NCBI GenBank assembly: GCA_050288105.1
Contig: JBNKDE010000001.1
Location: 248,001-312,000, forward strand
DNA from: JACNJF01 sp050288105
GTDB taxonomy: Bacteria; Pseudomonadota; Gammaproteobacteria; GCA-001735895
Reading direction: 5' to 3'
DNA length: 64,000 nucleotides
Shown here: piece after piece, positions 34,657 through 42,376 of the stretch
How positions within the stretch are numbered: position 1 is the first letter of the stretch
How the letters are laid out: each line of letters begins with the position of its first letter
Made by a program: the position numbers and the translations under genes
The notes under the pieces: model-generated
What the model saw: only the letters and a program-made list of their open reading frames with translations
What the model was told of the DNA's origin: nothing
Databases searched by the model: none

Positions 34657-34851
34657 ATGCAAAATTCATCAATGCCTCAGGTTTCAAATTCTGTAAACCT
34701 CGTCTCTGTGCTGAGCTCGAGCGCTTTACAAATGGCATCAGCCTTGATGCTGGCTGTTGTGGTGATTTATGGCGCAGGATTTTTACAAACGTCAGTTGCC
34801 CATAATGCTGCTCACGACATGCGACATGCCTCAGGCTTTCCCTGTCATTAA
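34657..34851 (+). CDS. cbtB: CbtB cobalt transporter subunit, copy 1
   Basis: A 64-residue single-pass membrane protein. One helix (about residues 25-45) is followed by the CbtB C-terminus HNAAHDMRHASGFPCH, rich in histidine and ending with a cysteine-histidine pair that likely binds cobalt. I chose ATG 34657, with AGGAG nine bases upstream, over an upstream TTG. CbtA and CbtB form a predicted cobalt transporter normally tied to cobalamin synthesis; here it would feed cobalt to ScnC. Confidence 0.85.
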   Translation: MQNSSMPQVSNSVNLVSVLSSSALQMASALMLAVVVIYGAGFLQTSVAHNAAHDMRHASGFPCH

Positions 34852-34875
34852 TGTAGCGTAGCGAGGTTAATAGGC

Positions 34876-35631
34876 ATGTTATTTAGAAAGATCGTAGTTC
34901 ACGCATTGCTGATAGGGTTCGTTGCAGGGCTGACATTGACTGCGGCACAATTATGGAAAGTGATACCGATTATTCAGGTTGCAGAAACCTACGAAGTTCA
35001 GCCAGCATTAACGGCGACGGGCAGTTTAACGGTATATGACCATAGTCACGCAGATCATGATCACGATGTCAATGCCTGGGCACCGCAGGATGGATTGGAG
35101 CGAACCGCATACACTTTATTGTCCAATCTTTTAATTGCTTTTGGTTTTGGGATCTTTGTATTAGTTGCAATGATCGCTAGCGGCAAGGTGGACGCATCCT
35201 CAAGGTTTAACTGGAAATCGGGGTTAATGTGGAGTGCTGCAGGCTACGCTATCTTCTTTGTCGCGCCATCACTGGGGATGCCGCCTGAAATCCCGGGTTC
35301 TGCGTCTGCTCCGCTTGAGATGCGACAAATGTGGTGGTTAATCACGGTGCTATGTACTGCTGCTGGACTTGCAGGCTTTGCCTTTGGTAAAGGCATGTGG
35401 AAGTGGACCTTACCGGGGCTGTTGTTAGTACCGCATCTGTTAGGTGCGCCTGAGCCGCTGAAGGATCAATTTTCCAGTCAACCGGCAGATGCTGCTGCTG
35501 AGCTGGTTGCCTTAAGCCATCAATTTATTACTTCGACTGCCTTTGCGAATGCCGTGTTCTGGATTGCGCTGGGGATGGTCGCTGTGTGGTCAGCAGCGAA
35601 CATTAAGGCGAAGACCGATGCAACATTCTGA
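34876..35631 (+). CDS. cbtA: CbtA cobalt transporter subunit
   Basis: A 251-residue membrane protein with about five helices matching CbtA: KIVVHALLIGFVAGLTLTAAQ at the N-terminus, a histidine-rich periplasmic loop DHSHADHDHDVNAW at about residues 55-68 suited to cobalt binding, YTLLSNLLIAFGFGIFV, and FNWKSGLMWSAAGYAIFFVAPSLGMPPEIPG, the most conserved block. It is flanked on both sides by cbtB copies. No B12 riboswitch is seen, so control is presumably by the scn operon promoter. Confidence 0.87.
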   Translation: MLFRKIVVHALLIGFVAGLTLTAAQLWKVIPIIQVAETYEVQPALTATGSLTVYDHSHADHDHDVNAWAPQDGLERTAYTLLSNLLIAFGFGIFVLVAMIASGKVDASSRFNWKSGLMWSAAGYAIFFVAPSLGMPPEIPGSASAPLEMRQMWWLITVLCTAAGLAGFAFGKGMWKWTLPGLLLVPHLLGAPEPLKDQFSSQPADAAAELVALSHQFITSTAFANAVFWIALGMVAVWSAANIKAKTDATF

Positions 35632-35680
35632 CCACAGTGCGTATGTTGTGAGTACCCGCAAAACATTGAGGAGAGATTAA

Positions 35681-35875
35681 ATGAACAATCATGTAGTAAA
35701 CGATATTAAGCATCATGATGAAGTGGTAGTGAGCAGTCTTTCAAAACCTCTTCAACTGATCGCAGCATTTATTTTAGGTGGCATAGTCATGTATGGAGCA
35801 GCTTTCCTGCAAACCTCGGTAGCGCATAATGCTGCCCATGATATGCGTCATTCACAGGGTTTTCCCTGCCATTAG
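35681..35875 (+). CDS. cbtB: CbtB cobalt transporter subunit, copy 2
   Basis: A second 64-residue CbtB with the same C-terminus pattern (HNAAHDMRHSQGFPCH) but a different N-terminal 20 residues (HHDEVVVSSLSKPLQL). GAGGAGAG lies before the ATG. Two CbtB copies around one CbtA suggest a duplication, or a CbtB-CbtA-CbtB assembly; the sequence divergence shows it is not a recent copy. Confidence 0.85.
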   Translation: MNNHVVNDIKHHDEVVVSSLSKPLQLIAAFILGGIVMYGAAFLQTSVAHNAAHDMRHSQGFPCH

Positions 35876-35973
35876 TGAGTAATAATGAGTCATCATTTGC
35901 AATCGACTTTAATGGTTAACTTTAAGCTTTGTTTTTAAACGGGCTGAAATATCTTGAATTGGAGTAAAAAATA

Positions 35974-36363
35974 ATGCCCAGGAAAATAGACATTCTGTGC
36001 GTCTCAGGTAGTCACGAAAAATTACAGATGGCGGCTATGGTTGCCTCAGTTGGTGCAGCCAGCGGTGATGAGGTTACCGTGTTCTTTTCTATGAATGCGC
36101 TGACCTATTTTGTCAAAGGTAATACCACAAAGGCGCCCGCTGAGGGAGAGTTCGGAGGGTTACTCGATAAAAATGGGGTGCCTCCATTTAAACAACTATT
36201 TGAACAGGCTGCGGAACTAGGTGATGCAAAATTATTGCCCTGTTCGATGGCGCTTGATTTACTGGAAATCACCGATGAAGACCTGGAGGAGGGATTTGGT
36301 GATGCGACGGGATTAACCAAGTTTCTAATGGATGCCGAAGGCTCTCAACTTTTTACTTTTTAA
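35974..36363 (+). CDS. DsrE-family sulfur-relay protein
   Basis: A 129-residue DsrE/F-like protein: KIDILCVSGSHEKLQMAAMVASVGAASGDEVTVFFSMNALTYF is the family's first strand-helix-strand unit, and LLPCSMALDLLEI places a cysteine (C90) at the position used for persulfide transfer in DsrE-type proteins. Another cysteine is C9. Such proteins accept sulfane sulfur and pass it to TusA, in the cytoplasm. The adjacent TusA-like and SQR-like genes support this. Confidence 0.82.
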   Translation: MPRKIDILCVSGSHEKLQMAAMVASVGAASGDEVTVFFSMNALTYFVKGNTTKAPAEGEFGGLLDKNGVPPFKQLFEQAAELGDAKLLPCSMALDLLEITDEDLEEGFGDATGLTKFLMDAEGSQLFTF

Positions 36364-36409
36364 TAAAGATAGTAAACCCAATAGATTAATAGATTCGAGG
36401 AATTTTAAC

Positions 36410-36640
36410 ATGAGTGAACATAAAGTAGTCGATGCATGCAATACCTATTGCCCAGGGCCGCTGATGGAATTAATTACCTATATGAAGCAGGCAGCTGTAG
36501 GGGATAGCATTGAACTGTTATCTACCGACAATGGCACAGCGAAAGACGTGCCAGAGTGGGTAAACAAGATTGGCCACGAAATGGTCAATAGTGAAAAGGT
36601 TGGCGATGTATGGCACATCACTGTACGTAAAGCTAAATAG
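36410..36640 (+). CDS. tusA: TusA-like sulfur carrier protein
   Basis: A 76-residue TusA-family protein. The active cysteine is C14 in the motif CPGPLMEL, with a second cysteine at C10; GDSIELLSTDNGTAKDVPEWVNKIGHE follows the family fold. It carries persulfide sulfur between a donor such as DsrE or a rhodanese and downstream oxidation enzymes. I chose ATG 36410 (GAGG nine bases upstream); a longer frame upstream has no ribosome site. Confidence 0.88.
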   Translation: MSEHKVVDACNTYCPGPLMELITYMKQAAVGDSIELLSTDNGTAKDVPEWVNKIGHEMVNSEKVGDVWHITVRKAK

Positions 36641-36725
36641 GTAACACCTGGCGGTTACCTGATTAGTTAATTAATGTTCTGCCATTGCTGCAGAAAAATC
36701 AGAAAATTATTCAGAGGAATATGCG

Positions 36726-37859
36726 ATGAGAATCTTAGTCGTTGGTGGTGGCACTGGTGGAACCATTGTTGCAAATAATCTGGCCAGGCGCCTGGCTCCG
36801 GAGATTCGTAAAGGCAAGGTACAGATAACCATGCTTTCTGCTTCGGATCAGCATATGTATCAACCAGGCTTACTGTATGTGGCATTTGGTCAGATGATGC
36901 CTGATGAACTGTATCGAGACCAGGCAAGTCTGCTTGAAGCCAGTATCCAGTTCCATGTTGATCCCGTTGAAAAATTCGACCTGGACAAGAAAAAAGTCAG
37001 AACCGAAAGTGGCAAGGAATACCTTTATGATGTTCTGGTTATCGCGACTGGTTCTCGTATCATGCCTAAAAAGGTTCCGGGCCTGGATGAAGGTTCAGAA
37101 ACCTGCTACACCGAGAAGGGCGCGATTAGTATGTTTAAAAAGTTGCGTGAATTCCAGGGTGGAAACGTGGGTATCGTTGTTGGTGTTCCGCATAAATGCC
37201 CAATAGCTCCCGTCGAATTGACATTTGCCCTGCACGATTATTTCACTGCCAGAGGCATCAGGGATAAAGTGAATATTAAATATCACTATCCGATTAACAG
37301 GATTCACAGTATCGAGAATGTGGCGATCTGGGCCAAGCCAGAGTTTGATCGCATGGGTATTGAGTATGAAACCCTGTTCAATGTCGAAGAGGTGGATGTC
37401 GAAAATAAAATTGTTAAAAGTATGGAAGGATCCGAGTACAAATATGACTTGCTGATTTCGGTGCCGGAACATCACGGTATGGGTGTTATCGAGAGAAACG
37501 GACTGGGGCAGGATGGCTGGATTCCTACCGATAGACATACACTGACTATGGAAGGCTATGAAAATGTTTATGTGGTTGGTGATACGACGAATTTACCGGT
37601 GAGTAAAACCGGCTCTGCGGCACATTTTGAGGCAGAGGTTATTTCAGAAAACATCGCATCCGTAATCAAGATTGGTACACCAGTGACTGAATACGATGGC
37701 AAGGTTTATTGCTTTATCGAAGCCGGTCACGATAAAGCAACCTATGCAATGTTTAATTATCAGAATCCGCCCGACCTTAAACCTGCAAACCAGCCGATGC
37801 ACTGGTTCAAAACTTCGTATAACAAAATGTACTGGACCAGTGTACGCGGATTACTGTGA
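36726..37859 (+). CDS. Sulfide:quinone oxidoreductase-like flavoprotein
   Basis: A 377-residue FAD protein of the SQR/flavocytochrome c family. GGGTGGTIVANNLA is the FAD-binding dinucleotide fold at the N-terminus, VLVIATGS the second FAD contact and VYVVGDTTNLPVSKTGSAAHFEAE the C-terminal FAD motif. Three cysteines, C127, C158 (PHKCPIAPVEL) and C329, fit the positions of the SQR redox cysteines; C158 and C127 are the best matches. It would oxidise sulfide from carbonyl sulfide hydrolysis to sulfane sulfur and pass electrons to quinone. The following DUF1641 gene is 11 bp away. Confidence 0.82.
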   Translation: MRILVVGGGTGGTIVANNLARRLAPEIRKGKVQITMLSASDQHMYQPGLLYVAFGQMMPDELYRDQASLLEASIQFHVDPVEKFDLDKKKVRTESGKEYLYDVLVIATGSRIMPKKVPGLDEGSETCYTEKGAISMFKKLREFQGGNVGIVVGVPHKCPIAPVELTFALHDYFTARGIRDKVNIKYHYPINRIHSIENVAIWAKPEFDRMGIEYETLFNVEEVDVENKIVKSMEGSEYKYDLLISVPEHHGMGVIERNGLGQDGWIPTDRHTLTMEGYENVYVVGDTTNLPVSKTGSAAHFEAEVISENIASVIKIGTPVTEYDGKVYCFIEAGHDKATYAMFNYQNPPDLKPANQPMHWFKTSYNKMYWTSVRGLL

Positions 37860-37870
37860 GGAACGAAATC

Positions 37871-38299
37871 ATGACTGAACAAAATAATTCATCCTCTGAT
37901 ACTACAACTATCAGTACTTCAGATCTTCAGCGATTAAGTGAGTTTGCTTCTATCGTAGCCGCGACACAGGATGCTTTGACCGATGATATGATTTCGCGTC
38001 TGGCTTCGGCCTTCAGTGAAGGTATGGTGCTGCTGGATCGGGTGACGCGTAACGAAGGTTTAATAAAGCTGTTGCAGGAACTGGATCACCCCGAAAATCA
38101 GGCATTGCTATTGGGGTTATCAACCGCCTTAGCCAAAACCAGTCGGGACATTGCGATTGCGCCACCAGCCAAAGGTGGCCTCGGTGGTTTGCTAAAAATG
38201 ATATCAGAACCAGGCACCCAGGAAGGGCTGCGTATGATGTCATTAATAGGCGAACACCTGAGCGAAAGCTTACGTGAAATACATAAACGTGGTGGCTAG
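37871..38299 (+). CDS. DUF1641 family protein
   Basis: A 142-residue helical protein of DUF1641: the central LLQELDHPENQALLLGLSTALAKTSRDIAIAPPAKGGLGGLLKMISEPGTQEGLRMMSLIGEHLS is characteristic of the family, given here in outline. DUF1641 proteins are often next to SQR-like or formate dehydrogenase genes; no reaction is known. I chose ATG 37871 with GAGGA eight bases upstream over the GTG at 37856. It is the last gene before the cluster's terminator. Confidence 0.8.
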   Translation: MTEQNNSSSDTTTISTSDLQRLSEFASIVAATQDALTDDMISRLASAFSEGMVLLDRVTRNEGLIKLLQELDHPENQALLLGLSTALAKTSRDIAIAPPAKGGLGGLLKMISEPGTQEGLRMMSLIGEHLSESLREIHKRGG

Positions 38300-38378
38300 A
38301 AGCGCCGGGTGATGCAACGATCTTTGTAAAAAAACCGCTTCCTATTAGAAGTCTCCAGAGTGCTTGAAGTGGAGTTTT

Positions 38379-38413
38379 GATCGAGACTCAATGTTGAATC
38401 TCGATCTTTTTTT
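38379..38413 (+). terminator. Terminator of the thiocyanate cluster
   Basis: Stem GATCGAGA (38379-38386) with TCTCGATC (38399-38406), 12-base loop, and a run of seven T. It lies after DUF1641, before the convergent sucA gene, and closes the roughly 9-kb plus-strand unit. Confidence 0.9.
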
Positions 38414-38479
38414 GCGATGGATTTACACCGTCACACCCACCTGGCAGGGCTGGAAGAACGCGCTATCGCGTTAGACTTC

Positions 38480-41308
38480 CTAATGAATATCGGTATCTTC
38501 CAGACGTTCTCCGGGATCATCCACCGTCTGGTCGGACAGTGCCCGATCGATCAGTTCCTGCTGTTGAATATGATGCAGGCGAGCGTTACCGCAGGCTGGG
38601 GATGCCGATGGCGCACGTCCCGCATAGCCGAGAGAAACGTAATAGGGCTTACTTACCCGCAGGTGATGCTGGATCTGATACCAGGCGCCCTGATTACGCG
38701 GTTCTTCCTGACACCAGACAAGCTCAGTCATAGAGCGGTATTGTTCTAACAGCCTTTTCAGGGTACGGCGGGGAAATGGATAGAGCTGCTCAAGTCGAAG
38801 AATTGCAATATTTTCTATACCTCTTTCCTGCCTGGTTTTAAGCAGGTCGTAATACACCTTGCCACTGCATAGCACGACTCGCGTTACCTGACGGTTGTCG
38901 AGTTGTTCCGCTTCTTCGATGATGAGTTTGAGGTTACCTGCCGACAGCTCCTGCATATCTGAAACAGCCATGGGGTGACGTAACAGGCTTTTCGGCGTCA
39001 TTACAATCAGCGGACGACGAAAATCACGGTGATACTGATCGCGCAATAGGTGGAACAATTGTGCCGGAGTGGTTGGATTCCATACGCGCATATTCAATTC
39101 CGCACAAAGTTGCAGGAATCGCTCAAGACGTGCCGACGAGTGTTCCGGACCCTGACCTTCAAAACCATGGGGTAAAAACAGCGTAAGCTGGCATAAGCGT
39201 CCCCATTTCAGGTAGCCACTGGAAATAAACTGATCGATAACGGGTTGCGCGCAATTTGCAAAGTCACCGAATTGGGCTTCCCAGATAACCAGTGTTTTTG
39301 GACTGGAAGTCGCGTAACCATATTCAAATGCAACCACCGCCAGTTCAGAGAGCATGGAGTTGATCAGGTCAAAGCGAGGCCCCCCGGGATTTACCTGGGT
39401 GAGGGGAATCAGTCGCTGCTCGCTTACCTGATCATGCAGGATGCCATGACGATGCGCAAAGGTTCCTCTACCGGCATCCTGTCCGGTTAATCGAATAGCG
39501 ACACCCTCATGTAGCAGGGTGGCATACGCCAGCATCTCTGCCATACCCCAGTCCATGGGTTGTTGCTGCTCTAGCATTTTAATGCGTGATTGAAATACCT
39601 TATTAACACGGGCATGCACATTAAAGTCTTCCGGTAAGGTTAATGCGCGCTTACCTACCAGTTGAAGGGTTTCAGCATCAACCGTGGTGTCGGGCACATC
39701 ACCCGGACGTGCATCCATAAAACGCTGCCAGTCTGCTGATTTATAACCGCTAGTGGATCCATCCAGAAATTCACTAACCATTACATTGCCCATTTCCAGC
39801 GAATGCTGGTAATCGGCGACCATCTGGTCGGCCAGGTTTTCCTCCAGTAGCTTCTGCTCAAACAGACGTTTGGCGTATAGCGCTCGAGTGGTGTCCATGA
39901 CTCGTATCTTCTGATACATGCTGGGTTGCGTGACCATTGGCTCATCGGCTTCGTTATGTCCCTGTCGACGATAGCAAACGAGGTCGATGACGACATCGTT
40001 GTTGAAGGTATTACGATATTCCAGCGCGAGACGGGTCACAAATACCACTGCGTCAGGATCGTTACCATTAACGTGGAAAACCGGTGCCTGAATCAGTTTG
40101 GCAACCTCGGTACAGTAACGCGTTGAGCGTGCTTCTATCGGACTGGTGGTAAACCCGATCTGGTTATTCACAACGATATGCAAGGTACCCCCGGTATCGT
40201 AACCTTCGGTCTTGGCAAAGTTCAGCGTTTCTGTCGTGACCCCCTGACCGATGAACGAGGCATCGCCATGTATTAATACGGGCATTACCTGCGTTGCTCC
40301 GCTGTCGCCAAGTCGATCCTGTCGTGCACGAACACCGCCTTCGACCACGGGTGAAACTATTTCCAGATGTGAGGGGTTAAAAGCCAGTGCTACATGCACC
40401 GGACCTGCGGCGGTCTGAATATCGGAATAAAAGCCCTGGTGATATTTGACGTCGCCAGAGCCACTCTGGGTATCTGGCTCAAGATTACCTTCGAATTCGT
40501 CGAATAACTCCTGTGGGGCTTTTCCCATCAGGTTGACCAGCACATTCAGTCGGCCACGATGCGCCATACCTATGACAATATCGGTAATGCCCAACTGCCC
40601 ACCACCCTGGACCACCTCATCAAGAAGGGGGATGAGCGAGTCACCCCCTTCAAGCGAAAAGCGTTTCTGGCCGATGTATTTACGATGCAGATATTGCTCC
40701 AGACCCTCAGCGGCCGTCAGGTCGCGTAGGATCTCGATTCGAGTTTTAGCATCATGTTGTCCCTGCCAGTCACCGTGAGTGGATTCCAGTCGTTGTTCAA
40801 TCCAGCGATGTTGTTCAGCGGCTGTAATATGCATGTATTCGCTGGCGAGCGTCCCGCAGTAAACCCGGTTTAATACGTCAATAATTTGTGCGAGTGGAAG
40901 GTTCTGGTTGGGGTCAACACTGACCAGTGGAAGTTCGCGCTGTAAATCTTTTTCATTCAGTCCGTAATAGTAGGGATCGAGCTCGGTAGGTCGACTCTGG
41001 GCTTCCAGATTTAAAGGGTCAATCTGTGCACATAGATGCCCCATCATCCTGTAGGCCTGGATCAGGCGCTCCGCAGAACGAGAAAAATTGATCTCAGGAG
41101 TACATACATCGCCTGCAGCCATCTGAAACCCTGTGCCGGGTGTATTGTGTTCCGAAAGCGAGTGTTCAAATCCGTAAAAGTAATTTTTCCATTCATCTGG
41201 GACGCTTTCCGGGTCATGCTTAAACGCTTCGTATAGCTGGTCGATATATTCGGCGTTAATCGCATTCAGGCCGGTTCCTCTTTGCTTACGTGTAAAATCT
41301 GTGCTCAT
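38480..41308 (-). CDS. sucA: 2-oxoglutarate dehydrogenase E1 component
   Basis: A 942-residue thiamine-diphosphate enzyme. N-terminal E1 domain (EYIDQLYEAFKHDPESVPDEWKNYF), the block GMAHRGRLNVLVNLMGK, the active-site stretch VKYHQGFYSD with its histidine, FNPSHLEIVSPVVEG and GHNEADEPM with the metal-binding region are all standard SucA. It decarboxylates 2-oxoglutarate and acylates the E2 lipoyl group. The gene for E2 (sucB) would normally follow; here the sucA end faces the scn terminator and no sucB is present in the window. The complex therefore needs an E2 encoded elsewhere, or the enzyme acts otherwise. Confidence 0.93.
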   Translation of the reverse strand: MSTDFTRKQRGTGLNAINAEYIDQLYEAFKHDPESVPDEWKNYFYGFEHSLSEHNTPGTGFQMAAGDVCTPEINFSRSAERLIQAYRMMGHLCAQIDPLNLEAQSRPTELDPYYYGLNEKDLQRELPLVSVDPNQNLPLAQIIDVLNRVYCGTLASEYMHITAAEQHRWIEQRLESTHGDWQGQHDAKTRIEILRDLTAAEGLEQYLHRKYIGQKRFSLEGGDSLIPLLDEVVQGGGQLGITDIVIGMAHRGRLNVLVNLMGKAPQELFDEFEGNLEPDTQSGSGDVKYHQGFYSDIQTAAGPVHVALAFNPSHLEIVSPVVEGGVRARQDRLGDSGATQVMPVLIHGDASFIGQGVTTETLNFAKTEGYDTGGTLHIVVNNQIGFTTSPIEARSTRYCTEVAKLIQAPVFHVNGNDPDAVVFVTRLALEYRNTFNNDVVIDLVCYRRQGHNEADEPMVTQPSMYQKIRVMDTTRALYAKRLFEQKLLEENLADQMVADYQHSLEMGNVMVSEFLDGSTSGYKSADWQRFMDARPGDVPDTTVDAETLQLVGKRALTLPEDFNVHARVNKVFQSRIKMLEQQQPMDWGMAEMLAYATLLHEGVAIRLTGQDAGRGTFAHRHGILHDQVSEQRLIPLTQVNPGGPRFDLINSMLSELAVVAFEYGYATSSPKTLVIWEAQFGDFANCAQPVIDQFISSGYLKWGRLCQLTLFLPHGFEGQGPEHSSARLERFLQLCAELNMRVWNPTTPAQLFHLLRDQYHRDFRRPLIVMTPKSLLRHPMAVSDMQELSAGNLKLIIEEAEQLDNRQVTRVVLCSGKVYYDLLKTRQERGIENIAILRLEQLYPFPRRTLKRLLEQYRSMTELVWCQEEPRNQGAWYQIQHHLRVSKPYYVSLGYAGRAPSASPACGNARLHHIQQQELIDRALSDQTVDDPGERLEDTDIH

Positions 41309-41396
41309 GAATCGTGGTTGTCCAGTGTTGAAAAATATAAGGCTGACTTCGGTACTCTTGTGGTAGACAGTTACATAATGTTTGAATTGAGATGAA

Positions 41397-42059
41397 TTAA
41401 GAACTCGACTCCATCAGCTGAATAAACTTGTTAAACAGATAGGGATCAAATTTTCCCTGTTGCGCCTCTTCTACCATAATGCGCAAAGCGCGTTGTTTGT
41501 CAGATGCTCTATGGTAGGGGCGAGTTTCAGTTAAAGCATCGTAGCAGTCTGCGATAGAAATAATGCGGGAAAGGTAGGGAATGTCTTCACCTTTCAGGCG
41601 ACCGGGGTATCCATCACCTGCATAGTTTTCGTGATGATGCCGAATGGCTTGTGCAACCTTGGCAGATTCCTCGGAAGCATCTAAATCAGAGATGATATCT
41701 GCACCGATCTCGGCATGCATTTGCATTCTGTTCCACTCTTGGTCAGTGAGGGGGCCAGGTTTACAGAGTATAGGATCATCGACTCCAATTTTGCCCAGAT
41801 CATGTAAGGAAGCGCTGATTTTCAGTAACTCAAGATCATGCAGGCACAACTGGCAAAGTTTACCAATCTCCAGAGACAATTCGATTACGCGAGTTGAATG
41901 CAATTGGGTAAATAGATCTTTATGTCTAAGAGCGTTGGAAAGTGCATGCGCAACGATGTTTAACGTCCCAAATGAATTTTGCTCGTATGGGGAAGACCCT
42001 TTTCGCATTGATATAAAGTAATAAACTAGAGAACCGGAAGAATACCATAGGGGCCGCAT
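41397..42059 (-). CDS. HD-GYP domain c-di-GMP phosphodiesterase
   Basis: A 220-residue protein made mostly of an HD-GYP domain: HSTRVIELSLEIGKLC, SASLHDLGKIGVDD (the HD metal ligands), MQMHAEIGADI, AIRHHHENYAGDGYPGRLKGEDIP (the GYP motif) and SIADCYDALTETRPY. It should degrade c-di-GMP. There is no sensor domain, only about 25 residues before the domain. A later in-frame ATG at 42008 cannot be excluded; neither has a ribosome site. Divergent from a GGDEF gene. Confidence 0.88.
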   Translation of the reverse strand: MRPLWYSSGSLVYYFISMRKGSSPYEQNSFGTLNIVAHALSNALRHKDLFTQLHSTRVIELSLEIGKLCQLCLHDLELLKISASLHDLGKIGVDDPILCKPGPLTDQEWNRMQMHAEIGADIISDLDASEESAKVAQAIRHHHENYAGDGYPGRLKGEDIPYLSRIISIADCYDALTETRPYHRASDKQRALRIMVEEAQQGKFDPYLFNKFIQLMESSS

Positions 42060-42376
42060 GTGTGTTGAAAGATGTAGCGGGATTAAGCTTACAATTTAAT
42101 CTTATAAATGAAGCGTCCTGTTCAGTTTAACATTAACCTTTACTGCTATAATTTATAGGGTCTTTGGTAACTTGCAGAAATTTGAATCATAGTTCTTTGT
42201 GCAGCCATTTCTTTGCGGCATAAATCCAGTTTGCTGGTTTCAGCTGTGATGGATTAGCGATTTGTGGTAGCAGGCGGTTAATTTTTTGACCTGCGTCAAG
42301 TGCACATAGAATAGATATCAATCTGTGATGAGACTTAAATATATAGTGTTAACCAATTTGAATTAGATGCCAAGGC
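42060..42376 (+). other. Divergent promoter region with an extended -10 site
   Basis: These 317 bases between the HD-GYP and GGDEF genes contain TGCTATAAT at 42144-42152, an extended -10 sequence (TGn-TATAAT), with no convincing -35; transcription from it would leave a leader of over 200 bases before the GGDEF gene. I looked for a c-di-GMP riboswitch in this leader and did not recognise one. No other feature is visible. Confidence 0.45.

Noticed and set aside
24358..38413. Recent horizontal transfer of the thiocyanate island by a mobile element
   Set aside because: No integrase, transposase, tRNA target or flanking repeats are visible, and base composition does not obviously differ by eye. 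Transfer remains possible but is not supported here.
42150..42376. c-di-GMP riboswitch in the leader of the GGDEF gene
   Set aside because: The leader is long enough, but the conserved core of known c-di-GMP riboswitches is not present.
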